64,000 nucleotides of DNA from Antitrichia curtipendula. Taxonomy: Eukaryota; Streptophyta; Bryopsida; Hypnales; Leucodontaceae. The notes beneath the pieces are model-generated. The model was given only the letters and a program-made list of their open reading frames with translations, had not been told where the DNA came from and made no database searches. Position numbers and translations under genes: made by a program. The stretch covers positions 38,626,001 to 38,690,000 of the forward strand of contig OX579635.1 in the NCBI GenBank assembly GCA_951230915.1, written 5' to 3'. Positions 43,022 through 54,949 of this stretch are shown piece by piece (the first letter of the stretch is position 1; every line of letters begins with the position of its first letter).

Positions 43022-44711
43022 TTGTCCAGCGTTGGTTGGTTCACAAAATGATAAACGAGCTTGAAATGGCACTCTAGTGCCCCAAAAAAACATCTAATAC
43101 TTTATTCTTTTGAATGGAAATGTAGCATTGGTAGTGAAGATAGGAGTGGAGTTTCCACTTGGTTTTGGTCACATTGCTCTTACATCAGACTTGGTGTATG
43201 GACCAAATCAAAGAAAAAAAATTCCTCAAAGTCTTGGTTTTCTTGGACTTAGTCAAAATAGATGCAATTTTGAGTTGTATGAAGATGGTCATACTAGTGT
43301 TCAATAGGCTACAGTTAATTTACGAATTTTTCAATCAGTTTTCGCTAGAAAGTTCAACAACTTTAGAAAGCTCTAGCGTGCTAAAAAAATGAACTAATTT
43401 TGAAACCACAAATTGCGTTGGAATTGCAATGAAGTGCACTTCAACTTCATAAAAAGTGAAAAATGAATTTTACAACAATTTGGATTCCTTTTATACACTA
43501 TCTACCATTTCATACAGAACCTTTGGAGGATAGCAAAGATTTTTTGCATTTGGGTGAAGAACAAGCAAGAAATCATACTAGCAATTCAAGTTCTATGGAA
43601 ATAAATGTCTTAGAAGCAATTTTGAAGGTTTGTTTTGTATGTGTACCATTGAATACAATTGTAAATTTCACAAATGTTGGCAACATTAGATAGTACATAC
43701 TACATAGTGTAGAGAAAACATCAAACTCTTTGTATGATTTTCAATTACATATATGTTTGTGTAATGATGATAAAGTAGACTTCAACATGATTCCAATGCA
43801 ATTCAAAAATCTCACATGAAATATACAAAATTTCATTTCTAATGCGTTCGTTATAAATGTGTTTCTTATATATCAAATTCTTTACAATGTAACACATATA
43901 AGCACATCCCAAGCAAGAAAAGAAGGGAGATATAATTGTATAACGCTTGTATCTTATTTTGCTATGTCAATCAAGGGTGATGCTAAAGAACACTTTGCAC
44001 CATGCTATTCTTGGTGGGAAGGGCAAGTTTTCTCTCATTTCTTCCATTCTACACCAAATACGCCTTAGAAATTTGCATCCCATAAGAAACAAAGGCTTTG
44101 CTTTAACAAAGGCTACACAAATTTGTCTTTTTAGTGAGGAGAAAAAACTAATGTCACATAGAAAATGTTATTTATATGAAAATTGATTTTACATAATAAT
44201 ATTTCAGGCTATACTTATTTGATAAATTTACAAATAGTCTGACTTTGATAAATTAGTGTCACACTTACTAAATAATCGAATCAATATACCATGAAGAAGT
44301 TTGAATAGCTAGTGTAATTGAAAAGTACACCACTATTAAAGGAAAGAACCATCTATTATGTATTTGCTTATTATTTATGACAAATGAAAAATTTTAATTT
44401 CATACTAGGAATTGAAGATCATTGCCCAATTAGCTATGAGAAGTTAAGAAATTAAAAAAAAAATTAACCAACTTCAAAATGAAGTGCAAATTTTTCTTTG
44501 AGACAAAGGCAGCATTGGATTGGTTTGCCCAAACTCAAATGGAAGGGCCTTGCCAATTTGGCCAAGGCCAAGTATTCATCATGGATAATAAATTTTATGA
44601 GTTTTTCTCTCTAATTCCAAAGCAATCGTATTTGGTATCAGAGAAAAAGTATAACCCGGAGATGACACAAAAATTAACCAACTACAAAACAGGCACAAAT
44701 TTTTTGGGTAC
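43018..44711. other. intergenic AT-rich DNA with unrecognised short frames
   Basis: Overlapping short frames at 43061-43392, 43859-44186 and 44479-44793 are somewhat longer than chance would suggest for such AT-rich DNA, but no domain is recognisable and no start context or splice pattern supports a gene. They may be relics of an old coding repeat. Confidence 0.4.
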
Positions 44712-45901
44712 TAAGGTAGAAGGCTCAGAAAGCGCTCATCTAAGGGAAAAAAGACCTCTGTACAAAGATGGGTGGACCCAAAGTTTTTCTTAATTTTTGT
44801 GGGAGAAAGAGAAATGAGGAACACAACTGTAAAACTTTTAATTTTAATTTTCTGACTTAAAATGAATAATATATGATTTTTCAAAGTCAGATCTGCATAG
44901 GTCCCTATTAATGCTCATAGGTGCAACTGTAATCAATCAAAACATGCCATTGAATGGAGCGAGTGAGTTTAAGAATGATCCTAACCATGCCTTTAAATGG
45001 ATACAGTGATTCCAAGAATGATCCACTGTACGTTTCCATTCAATTCACTCCCGATTGTAAATCAAAATTTATTGTAATTGCTAAACACCCCAGGGTTTCT
45101 TCACATAGTTTCAAATCCAATTAAGAGTGCTGTAACTTTTGCATATGATGTCCGAATTCAATAAAAATTATTGGAAAATTTGCGTTCTCTCTTCTAGTTT
45201 GTGTGTTAAAATTTTCAAATCAATACAAGATGTACTGATTTTTTGGAAGCCAATCAAAGCACAGGTTCAATTTGAGTCCACAAAACTGCATTTGATGGCT
45301 GAAACTTCGGGGGCTGATTTCTTCTTCATCAAATGTTATTTTTCAATAAAATTTGTTGGGTTATGTTTCCCTTGAAGTCTAGTTGTTGTAGTAAGATTTT
45401 CATGTCAATCCAAAATGTTTTGAATGTTTGGGAGCAATTCAAAGTTTAAAATCCCAACATTTTTGGACTACAGTGAACTTCGTCGGCTTGTTTCTTCTTC
45501 ATACAATGTCCGTTTCTAATAAATGTTCTTGGAAAAGTTGCGCATACTAGTCTAGTTTGTGTGGTTAAAATTTCACATCAATCCAAGAAGTTATGAGTGA
45601 CTGAGAAGCATTTTAATAGAAGGAGGTTCAGCCTCAGATGTGTTTTTGCAATTTTTCTTACTATTTTTTGACATTTCAAAGTCATTCTGCAGAACTCACC
45701 AAATTCAGGTCTTTATTATGGGTAAAATCACACATGATGATGAACCATGTCACCTGTTCAATAGCCTAAAATCGCACACATGGGTTTGCAGTTTCTCACC
45801 ACATAAAGTAATTTCTATTTCTACATCCCATGTGCACTGTTTTGGACACTTCTGTAGGGGCGGTTCTTAATGCCCGAACTGTTTTCGAGCCTTCTCCTAT
45901 A
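44712..45901. mobile_element. possible TA-AGGTA element with a large insertion
   Basis: TAAGGTAGAAGGCTCAGAAA at the left and TTTTCGAGCCTTCTCCTATA at the right are imperfect inverted ends of family C. The 1.19-kb interval is much longer than sisters, and AGAAGGAGGTTCAGCC at about 45619 could be an alternative left end. The boundaries are therefore uncertain. Confidence 0.35.
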
Positions 45902-45982
45902 AGTCTGTTTCTGAAAAAAAATCCATGTGTTCCTTTGTAAAACAGAAAAAAAAAACTTGGGTCTTTTCAGAAACAGAGGGAG
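45902..45982. mobile_element. Stowaway-like MITE, 81 bp
   Basis: The right end reads CAGAAACAGAGGGAG followed by TA, the inverse of the CTCCCTCTGTTTC terminus of plant Stowaway (Tc1/mariner) MITEs. The left end keeps CTGTTTCTGAAA after TA but has lost the CTCCCT tip. The two ends pair over about 12 bp. Confidence 0.55.
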
Positions 45983-46536
45983 TAATTATTTATCCCCCAA
46001 AGGTTTGAAATTTGGTGGACCCCACCCCACCCCCCACCCCCTTACAGTTTTAACTTACGTGAGGTCTAGCCCTGTCTGATATGATGCTTAGAGCTCAAGT
46101 AAGTGTGTTTTAATTGTACTCTAATGGTCGCGTACTGCAGTAGCAGACTGCCCATAATCATTCTGCATGGCATTGGAATTCAATTTCAGGACAAGTCAGT
46201 TCTCGAGGAGTCCCTCCTCGGGCACACTAGTATCACCTACAGTAAATTAGAAGAGGATAGATCCCACAGCCAAAATAAAAGTAAAAGTAATTTTCTAATT
46301 TTTCTAATCCATAATTTTTTTTCAAAATTCAATATCTTTTCTGCTGTGAGTCCGCATGTTGTAAAACAAAGCCCATGCACCCTTCCTTATCGAGTGCTTT
46401 TCGACAATACCAAGAATACGATTGGGGGACACACGGTCCAAGAGATCTAACCATAACAAACAAAACAAAACAGCCTAACCTAAGGTATGGATAGATAGAT
46501 TTCACCGCTTTAATTGAATGAATGCTCATCCAAGTA
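45983..46536. other. intergenic DNA
   Basis: A C-rich stretch of CCCCACC units lies at about 46022-46041. A frame at 46103-46447 (115 codons) shows no recognisable domain. No gene is supported. Confidence 0.4.
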
Positions 46537-47515
46537 TCCACCCTTAAAGGTTCCTTGACTATATTTTCACCAAAAATGCTACAAAATTGTCATTTCTAGT
46601 ACAAGTATCAAATTTTAGAAATAAAAACTTGATACTTGAAATGCCAATCCCCAATGCCAAACCCAATTGTCATTCCGTAACCATACATGTAACTGTAGGA
46701 TCTCATAGTTCGTTGGTTTGAAAGGATGTGAAAAAAAATTCAGAAATTTATTCAATGACAAAAATATTTTTTTTGCAAGGACAAAAAAACAAGTAGCTAC
46801 ACTTCACAAGATCACATTTGTATGAAAAAATGTCCAAAATGGTAGTGCTTCTTTGGATTAATTCTTTAAGGCAAGTTGGCTACGTGCTTGAACATTTTTA
46901 AATTATTTAGAATTGTACAACATATAGGAAAAAAATAGTAAGTAGAAAGAAGTAGAAAATGATTAAAAGTACAAAATTGTTAAGAATTTAGTTATGAAAT
47001 TGACAAATGCCAATCCCAATGGTTGTAATGTTGTAATAAACAATCTACAATGTTAGTTTTTTCCCAAAATATTGAAAATTGAATTAAACAAAGGATTTCA
47101 AAGTTTATCTTAGAATAGAGATTCCATAACTACCTGCAAGCTCCTGCCGAGGCTCTTACAAACTAAAACTCCTCATAACTTTCATCTCATTAATCAAAAT
47201 GGAATGATTCAAAGTGTTACACGCATGTATAAATCTAGAGAACCAATTTTGAAAATTTATTTTAAAAAACAAATATTTTCAAAGAAGTTTTTTGGGCTAC
47301 CCAGGTTGCTCACCGAATGCTTAAAATTACATATCATGCAATAATTTTTTAACCGTGTAGTCAAAAGTTATGAAAATTGTTGCGTCTTGAAGCTACTCCT
47401 CAAGCATATGTTGTGTGAAATTTTCAAATAAAATAAAAAAAATTCTCCATTTGTAGTGAGTTGCCCAAAATTGCTATGTTGCCAAAAAAATAGTGTTTGG
47501 ATCTTTAGGGGTTAA
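46537..47515 (+). mobile_element. TTAA element, forward, left end decayed
   Basis: The left end is worn (CCACCCTTAAAGGTTCC). The right end is intact (CTATGTTGCCAAAAAA, then CTTTAGGGGTTAA). Length 979 bp. An extra segment of about 70 bp near 46625-46690, containing CCAATCCCCAATGCC, is absent from sisters and may be a small insertion. Confidence 0.7.
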
Positions 47516-48329
47516 CTAGATGCACATGTGGTGATATGGCGCTTAAACTGGGTTAGTGGCCCATTTGAATGTCCCTACCTTTTGTGTTGTCTATACATCA
47601 TAAATGTGCACAATTCAAAACATTTCATTAAAAAATGTAATTATTACAATTTCTATAGTTCAAAACAAATATAGATTAGTAGAAAAATTATAAACAAATT
47701 TAATTAATTAGTTATTTTTTTTTAGGTGAACAATAGTGTCTAGGTAATAATATTGTTTTTCACACTTAAAACACTCTTGTTTATGGCTTTTAAATCACAT
47801 CATTATTATGCTTCAATAACAAAATTATTTTCAAATCAAAACTCAATTGGAACAAAATAGTGAGCCCATAAGTAATATTATAAATTGGAGAAGAATCTTA
47901 AAATGTTTTTTTCAATAAAAGATATACACTACCTATATATTAATAGTTCAACAAGTAGAACAATCTTCTTTATAATCTTCTTGAATAGGGAAGTTTAGAG
48001 ATCCTTCTTCAATATTACTTTAATTGCAAGAATAATTTGTGGTAGAGTGATCCACATTTCATTGGTAAGCAAAGCTTCCATTCAAGATTGTGACAAAGAA
48101 TAGAGTTTGAATATTTTTATGGTAAGCAAAGGGTCCATGCCTTGAAGTTCAAGAATGTTATGATCCCTTCTATTTTTGCAATGATTCAAACTTTTGTATC
48201 TAAATGTGTATTTGAATGCACTTAAGTGAGTTGAAAACTTTTTCAATTGCTAAGATGACAAAAGGAAAGAAGTGAAGTACTTTTGCAAGTTATAAATTAT
48301 ATTATGGTATCAATATTAAATATTGAAAT

Positions 48330-48520
48330 TAGATTGTGTTATACTAATTTTTCAACATTTGACAATTGACACTATATAAATATTTATTGTTATCGTACAA
48401 GAATGTAGTGCTTTTGAATTATGTACTATTGTAATTAGGACTAATAAAACTGCTTGTATTTCTTCACTTTGATGGCTTATAAAGTAACTTTCTTGGAATA
48501 AGGCAACCTAATTTTACTAT
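48330..48520 (+). repeat. dispersed repeat H, copy 1
   Basis: Matches 51795-52065 in opposite orientation. Shared blocks include CTTTGATGGC, AAAGTAACTTT, GGCAACCTAATTT-like and AATATTTA. Confidence 0.45.
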
Positions 48521-48699
48521 TTAGTGTAGTATAATTGTGATTTTTAAAAGAACAAAGTCCAAGCTGGAGATCACAATCCACAAGTTAGTTTTTTCTTCTC
48601 AAACACTGATGGTGTCATCCTTATTTGACATGTGGCACCCTTGTACCTTGAACAAATCAATCTCTCTACAAAATGGGAGAAACTGAATCCTAATCTAGG

Positions 48700-49031
48700 T
48701 AAGGTAACAGGTTCAGAAATTGCCCACCTAAGAGTTGAAATTGAATTTTGGGGAGGCGAAGCTTTTTGAAATATATTTTAGTAAATTTTTCTTGAAAGCC
48801 AAGTGGGATTGGCATCTAACCCAAGTTGTTTCATATTTTTTTGGAGCTTTGTAGAATTAGTTATAAAATTCTGAAGTTGAAATGGCATAGGACTCTAAAA
48901 TCGCCCTCTTACTAAAATATACATTGTTTGTACATTGTTGAAGGCTGTGAAAAAGCAACATGTACACATTCTGTACATTTGAAGGTGGGGGTGGTTTTAA
49001 AGTCTGTACAATTTCAGAGCCTGTTACCTTA
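48700..49031 (+). mobile_element. TA-AGGTA element (family C), full length
   Basis: TAAGGTAACAGGTTCAGAAA at the left against the inverse of TAAGGTAACAGGCTCTGAAA at the right (two mismatches). It is 332 bp, with the intact interior that serves as the reference for the family (GGCATCTAACCCAAGT, GGAGCTTTGTAGAATTAGTT, TGTACATTGTTTGTACATTG). Confidence 0.8.
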
Positions 49032-49040
49032 AGGGCTTGT

Positions 49041-49175
49041 TTACACCCAAAAACTTTTGGGTTGGAGTCCAAAGAAATGGAGTGTTTTGACTAGAAGATA
49101 GCTATGGACCCAAAGCCAAGATCCAATCAAAACACTCCATATCTTTGGGCTCCAACCCAAAGTTTTTGGGTGTAA
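49041..49175. mobile_element. 135-bp MITE with TTACACCC ends
   Basis: TTACACCCAAAAACTTTTGG at the left mirrors CCAAAGTTTTTGGGTGTAA at the right, and the pairing continues inward to TGGAGTGTTTTGA/TCAAAACACTCCA, giving arms of about 50 bp. It is packed between two family C elements. Confidence 0.75.
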
Positions 49176-49492
49176 GGTAGGAGGCTTGAATTCCAACTCA
49201 ACAGTAAAAGCAAACATGACTCAGAGGTACATTTTGCTTTCTTCAATGTACCATCTATGCACATTTCAAGGGGTGGTCGCTTTCGATGACCACAAATGAC
49301 CACTTTTTTTTTCCAACTTCAAAATTTTATAACTAATTCCACAAAGCTCCCAAAAATATGAAACGACTTAGGTTAGATGCCAATTCCACTTGTCTTTCAA
49401 GGAAAATTTTCTGGAAAATATTTCAAGAAGCTCCACCTCCCCCAAAATCAGTTCCAGCCCTTAAATGGTCGGTTTATGGACCTACTACCTTA
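49173..49492 (-). mobile_element. TA-AGGTA element (family C)
   Basis: Starts TAAGGTAGGAGGCTTGAATT and ends GACCTACTACCTTA, 320 bp, with the interior in reverse relative to 48700-49031 (GCTCCCAAAAATATGAAAC, TTAGGTTAGATGCCAATT). Its first three bases are shared with the end of the preceding MITE. Confidence 0.7.
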
Positions 49493-50250
49493 AAACAGGC
49501 CCTTCAATAGATAGAACGAGAGAGAGAGCCCTCCATCTCCATCTGCATCAGCCTGCCTCCCTCCTTTTTGAGCCCCTTTTTCCAGATACAATTATTTACA
49601 CTGCTCCCTCGTGATGGCTGGCGAAAACTCAAACTGACCGTCCTCAACTCAACCCCCAACTCAACTCAACCCAACCGGGATTGATCAGTTTCCTTATTAG
49701 GGAAAGTCTGGGTCTCCCAGGGCTTGCCAGTGGCGACTCTATGGGTTCGTTATGGGGAAGTCTTTGCCACGCCAGAGGGGCTTGTTGCCGCAGTCTGGCG
49801 GGCGGAATTCGCTCGCTCGTAACAAAAGCGTACCAGCAACTGGCGATGGAAGAGATGGGATGGATTGTGGGCTTCGGCTCCTGCCACCGGTGGTGGTACC
49901 GATTCTGAACTCTGAAGTCTGAACCCCCCCTCCCTTCCTCACTCGTGTGTGGAGTGTGGACTGTACATTACCTACCTGGCCAGCTTAGATCTCAAACGGA
50001 CTCTCGCGCAGGCAGCCACAAAAATGAAATGTACAGACAGTTCGTCCAACGAGTCAGTCGTTGGTAAAATTTCTAGACAAGAATAAGTGAAAACGCTTCG
50101 TTGGGGGAATGGCGGGATGCCGCTGCTGTGGTGGGGGGTGTATTTGCCCCGCGGGAAGTACTGGTACTCTTGGGTTCCCCTGCGGCAGACATGTTGCGAT
50201 GGGGGCACGTATTAGGAGCATCCATCATCGGTGCTTCTAAAATGTGATGC
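49493..50250. other. GC-richer unresolved island
   Basis: Composition is much more balanced than the flanks, with GAGAGAGAG at about 49518, a pyrimidine-rich stretch, ACTCAAC-type short repeats near 49645-49675 and a frame 49681-49908. It looks like a gene leader or a gene remnant, but no domain can be recognised and no long frame continues. Confidence 0.35.
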
Positions 50251-50255
50251 ACTAA

Positions 50256-51524
50256 GAGCATCCCCACGCCTGACGCACCAAGCAGGGGCGCCAAGTGCTC
50301 CCTTGGCGTGTGGATTTGGAGAGTGGGGCTTTACCATTCCTCCTCTTCCCCACGGCTGACGCGCCATGCAGGGGCACCAAATGGGTATTATCACAAAGAA
50401 TTTAAAGGTTTTGATATAAAACTTGCAAAACTTACACATTTTCTTCCAATGCATCAATACGCACTCTCTTACATTGTTTCCAAAGCACTTCCGATTTAAC
50501 TTGTTTTTCTAAAGAAGAAGAGTAGCTTACTATATACACATGGGGTGGTAGGAGGTAGAACAAACAATGTGGGATAATTAAATTAGATGTAGTAGGAGCT
50601 CCACCACTCATAGTTTTTTCCAAAGTAGAAATTGTGCTAGAATTAAAATTTCAGACCTCATTTAGGCATAGTAGATTAACTTTTTCCAAAACACTTCAAA
50701 CTCATAAAAGATGTGAAATCAAGACAAATTTCACCTCCAAAAATCCGTTTGTGATTTCAAGACTCCAATCAAAAGTTATGGACAAATTTCAAAAGAGGAT
50801 TAGAAGGGAATTTTTTTTACATTTGTAGAAATGCATAGTAGAAATTTGTGAAGAACTTTTGACTAGAGACTTGAAATCTCAAACGGATTTTTAGAGATGA
50901 AATTTATCTTGATTTCACATCTTTTATGAGTTCAAAGTGTTTTGAAAAAAGTTAATCTACTATGCCTAAATGAGGTCTGAAATTTTAATTCTAACACAAT
51001 TTCTACTTTGGAAAAAAATATGAATGGTGGAGCTCCTACTACATCTAATTTACTTATCCCACATTGTTTGTTCTACCTCCTAGCACCCCATGTGTATATA
51101 GTAAGCTTCTCTTACCTCTTACGACGCATCTATGGTGAATGTGCATTTATCCCAATTATCTAGATACAAAGTAAAGGTAACTTTATTCTAGTTGGAAAAC
51201 GCCTTCTTTTCAGTTTTTTCACACAAGTAAAGGAAACTTTTTTGAGGTTAAAATTACTTGTGAGAAAAGTTTGAGGGTAAAAGGGGGATGTGCCTCGAAG
51301 ATTGGTGAGAAGGACTGTCAGTGCCTCGAAACTGGGTTTAAAAAGGTACTCAGAGCCTTTGGCGAGCCGCGCTGAAGCTCCACTACTTCCCCGTGTCTCC
51401 TTCAAATTCTGGCGGGGCCGGGCTGTTTTCCCCGTTTGGCGCGTCAGCCGTGGGGTAGGAAATGAAGCCAGGGCTCCCTCAGTCACCGTGTGAGGCCGCT
51501 TGGCGAGCAGCCGTGGCGATGCTC
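50256..51524. mobile_element. PIF/Harbinger-like element hosting a foldback
   Basis: GAGCATCCCCACGCCTG at the left is mirrored by CAGCCGTGGCGATGCTC at the right. TAA flanks both sides (50253-50255, 51525-51527), the TWA target duplication of PIF/Harbinger elements. A second inner inverted block, CCCCACGGCTGACGCGCC against GGCGCGTCAGCCGTGGGG, extends the ends. The middle is taken up by the foldback at 50516-51118. No transposase frame. Confidence 0.6.
50516..51118. mobile_element. foldback family G, long arms
   Basis: The left arm (about 50516-50795) and the right arm (about 50848-51118) are inverted copies over roughly 270 bp. Pairing blocks include GCTTACTATATACACATGGG, GTAGGAGCTCCACCA, TTTCAGACCTCATTTAGGCA and AATCCGTTTGTGATTTCAAG. 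The spacer is about 50 bp. Relatives are at 55419-56028 and, as one arm, 3508-3650. It lies inside the PIF/Harbinger-like element. Confidence 0.8.
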
Positions 51525-51599
51525 TAAGAGTTTACATTTATTTTGGAAGAGCATTCCAAATTCTTGTCCCCTACATATGCTCACCAAATATGCCCCACA

Positions 51600-51755
51600 A
51601 GGTGAACTACCCCATTACGGAATAAATGGGAGCAAGCCTATTGTGGGTTGAAAATTAATGGTGGTATACATTTCAAAACTTGAATGTACACCGCCATTAA
51701 TTTTCAGCCTACAATGGGCTTGCTCCCATTTATTTCGTAATGGGGTAGTTTACTT
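51600..51755. mobile_element. foldback MITE with 70-bp arms
   Basis: GTGAACTACCCCATTACGGA at the left is mirrored by TCGTAATGGGGTAGTTTAC at the right. Pairing continues through AAATGGGAGCAAGCC, AATTAATGGYGGT and GTAYA with few mismatches. The spacer is about 12 nt. CAAG occurs on both flanks and may be a duplication. Confidence 0.7.
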
Positions 51756-51794
51756 CAAGTAGTCAATTGATCAATCACAAAGTCAAATATAAGA

Positions 51795-52065
51795 TAAATA
51801 CTACATTAGATAGTGAAATTAGGTTCCTTAAACAATTAGGTTGTCTTATTCTCCAAAAGTTACTTTAGAAGTGCCATCAAAAATCAAATACTCCGTAAAT
51901 GTTTCTACTAGATATTTCCATTTTATTCACATAGAGTTCTAATTACAACAATAATTAATTCAAAATAGTGTTTTTTTTGTATTGTAATAGTAAATATTTA
52001 TATAGTGTCAAATGTCAAGAAATTAGGGTGAAGCAACCTAATTTAGTGTAGAGTTCATTGTAAAA
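51795..52065 (-). repeat. dispersed repeat H, copy 2
   Basis: Inverted relative of 48330-48520, sharing CAACCTAAT, AAAGTAACTTTTGGA-like and TTTGATGGCA blocks on the minus strand. Class unknown. Confidence 0.45.
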
Positions 52066-53601
52066 TGAACCCCAGTTTGTACCATGGGTGTCAAAGGAAG
52101 GCTTAATTAAGAATAGTATAAAAGAAATACATCTCCAATCTCCATCAAACCACAGTTTTGGGTGCTTCAAGGAATTTCATCCTATTTTTCCCCACCTCTT
52201 GGTCGTTCAATGTATACACTTTACAATTAACTCTACTAAGTAGTGGAAACTTGGTCTTGAAAGACCAACCACTTGACTATGCAAATGATTTGAAGATGGT
52301 CTTAAGATCCAAGTCAAATGTTGAGCTTGTTACATTAGAACATCTATTATAAATTTTATTGTGTGATAATTGTGTACATTGATGAAATCATTTCTCCTTG
52401 CAATGAGGTTAAGATTTTAGCAAGTAAAGCCATTGGTCATGCATTGGAACGTATGGTTATGTATACACCATTATGTAGAATAACCAGTGTATTTACACAT
52501 GTATAGTACAACCAATTTAGGAGGTAAGAATTGAACCCACAAATCCCTTGATGGGAAAGATGCCTACCATGACAGTGAAGAGCTTGAGTCCTTTCATCTT
52601 CTACACATGCAAGCCTCCATCAAATTTTAAAGTAAAATTCTATATAGTCACCTTTACAAAAATCTTGTATGGTCAATAATGCATACCAATTAAACTCCCT
52701 CAAAAAAATGCAAATGAGAAGATGTCTAAGAATGATCTACAAATCCTACAATGTAGAAATTAATGTACAATAATGTAGTTTTGACCATACTATTTTATGT
52801 GCTACAATGTATGTTAGAATTTGAGCTATAGTGACATAGGATCTAATGCACTTAATTAGATGTACGGTACTCATAGTACATTTTAATCCAATGATCATTG
52901 TAGGATTTTGTTGAATAGTAGGTAAACAATAAAAATTTGCTTTACATTCTAGATATTGGTTAAAAAATAATTGGAGAGCAGGAATAAGGAAATTGAAAAC
53001 TAATTGATACTTTAGTTTTTGGAAAATGGACTTTGGGTCTTCTCAAATAATTATTATAAATTTTGTATTTTCTAGTTCTAATCACCAAAGATAATCATTC
53101 TACTAGTAAAAGCTCACTAAACTTAGAATGACAATGATTTCAAGGGTCATTGCTTGATTCACTAGGATTGTGTATTGTAAAACTAAGAGTTGTTGCAAAG
53201 GCTCATATTTTCTTCATTTTTTCACTTATGCCAAAAAAATAGCCTTTTAGTGCAAAAAAATCAAAAGTAAATATGTTAACTTGAAGGAGAGTTACTTTTA
53301 TCAAAACACCAAAATGATCTTTAGAGCTTAGAACAACCTTACAAGAAACCTCATGATAGAATTAGTTCTCAAAAATAGCAAAAATTCATGAGATAGAAGG
53401 TTCCAAGGTCATTTTTTTACACTCTTCTATTTCACGATAGTATTATATGATTAAGAAATTAAATAGTTTTTTGGAATATGTACAACTTTATCTATGCAGT
53501 TGAAATTCAAGAATTGTAGTTTGTGTTCCATACCTAAATAGAGCAATCTAAAGGAATTTTTTAATTTCAAATTAGACTTCAAACTTCACTTCTAGTATTC
53601 A
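52066..53601. other. intergenic AT-rich DNA
   Basis: I see no gene, RNA gene or bounded repeat. Frames are short and unrelated to known domains. Confidence 0.5.
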
Positions 53602-54310
53602 TTAATTCCTAAAGTTCTTTGGCTTTTTGAGGCCAAAAAATTTACCCAAAACATATTTATCTATGATACTATCAAATTATTTATCATCCTTATTTTTTTG
53701 GTAGATGCAACTGTAAGATCCCATGATTTATTCAATTTGAAATATGTGAAGAAAGACATTAACAATAAATAACATCCATCTTTGAGATAAAATTATATCA
53801 AAAGAAAATTTAGTTGTGAAAATTTCCTTTTAAATAGTGAAAATGTCAAAGTAGATATTATACACCCTACAATTTTTTTCTACAACTATTGAAAATTGAA
53901 TTTTATAAGGATTTCAAATATCATTTTTGTAAAAGAAATTTCTTGATTATATATAGATTGAAACTTTTCATAATTTTTAATTGAATCAAAATGTTCTATA
54001 TGTTATCCACCTACAAAACCAAATAGAATTTTAGTTCAATCCTTTTACCTCCAAAAGACTAGACATTCAAATTTTAAGACAACAGATGAATACAAATATA
54101 CCATGAATACTAAGCTTATTAGTTTTTTTAATCAATTTGAATGTTTTAGATTTTTATTTTTATTTTTTAATTTGTATGATACATACTTTAAAAACTATGT
54201 CTTTGCAAAGAGAATATAATGAAAAAAAACTATTTTTTACATATTCAACCATAAGATCTTGCACAAGATATGCATGAGAATGCATTGTGTGGAGAAAATT
54301 TCATACATTT
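53602..54310 (+). mobile_element. TTAA element, forward, strongly diverged
   Basis: Starts TTAATTCCTAAAGTTCTTTG and keeps fragments of the family interior (GCAACTGTAAGATCCCATG, and CAACCATAAGATCTTGCA further on). No right terminus is recognisable. Confidence 0.4.
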
Positions 54311-54344
54311 TGATCACCTGGCTGTCTGGTTGGTACAGCCACTT

Positions 54345-54383
54345 TTCAGTGCATAGTGACAAACTGTGTCACAATGCACTGAA
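54345..54383. repeat. short hairpin between GC-rich repeats
   Basis: TTTCAGTGCATAGTGACA is followed after a 3-4 nt loop by the inverse TGTCACAATGCACTGAAA with one mismatch. ACAGCCWCTTTTCAGTGCAT also occurs as a direct repeat at 54335-54354 and 54831-54850, bracketing about 475 bp. Confidence 0.6.
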
Positions 54384-54387
54384 ACAC

Positions 54388-54470
54388 ATACCCTCCCCCC
54401 TTGGTATTTAAATTAATAATTTTTTTTATACCCTCCCCCCTCCTTTGTATTTAAATTAATAATTTTATTT
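54388..54470 (+). repeat. two tandem units with CCCTCCCCCC
   Basis: ATACCCTCCCCCC, then TTGGTATTTAAATTAATAAT, is repeated once with a 40-bp shift. A third C-rich tract without the full unit follows at about 54503-54515. Confidence 0.7.
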
Positions 54471-54949
54471 TAAATTAAATTAAAATTAAAAAATTCCAAG
54501 AACCCCCTCCCCCCTTTGTAGTTTCCAGGTGGGGGTGGGGTGACAATTGATATGGGACGTGTCATGTATTTCGTATTTCGTATTTTAATTGTATCTTATG
54601 TCCAGTACAATATATTGAAGTCGTATCTCGTATAAGATTTCCATATTCAGTATTGTATTTTAGATTCATTTTTGAACTGCTTGGAGTGAATCTCACAAAG
54701 ATCAAGGGCTTGTGATTTTTTGAGAAATCAACCGCATCTTGGAGGGGAAACATTTTTCTTTTTTTTAAATCAACGGTCTGTGATTTTTTTTGAGAAAGGG
54801 GGGGAGGAACTAATGCAATGAAAAGAGGTGACAGCCTCTTTTCAGTGCATTGTCAGTGCATTGTGTAAGATATTTAGTGTTTAAAGTGAAAGGAATTCTT
54901 ATTCTTTTTCTATTTTGCCTAATTAGTTTTTTAGACTTCAATGAATCCC

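Noticed and set aside
44479..44793. 104-codon frame
   Set aside because: It runs into the terminal repeat of a possible family C element and shows no domain.
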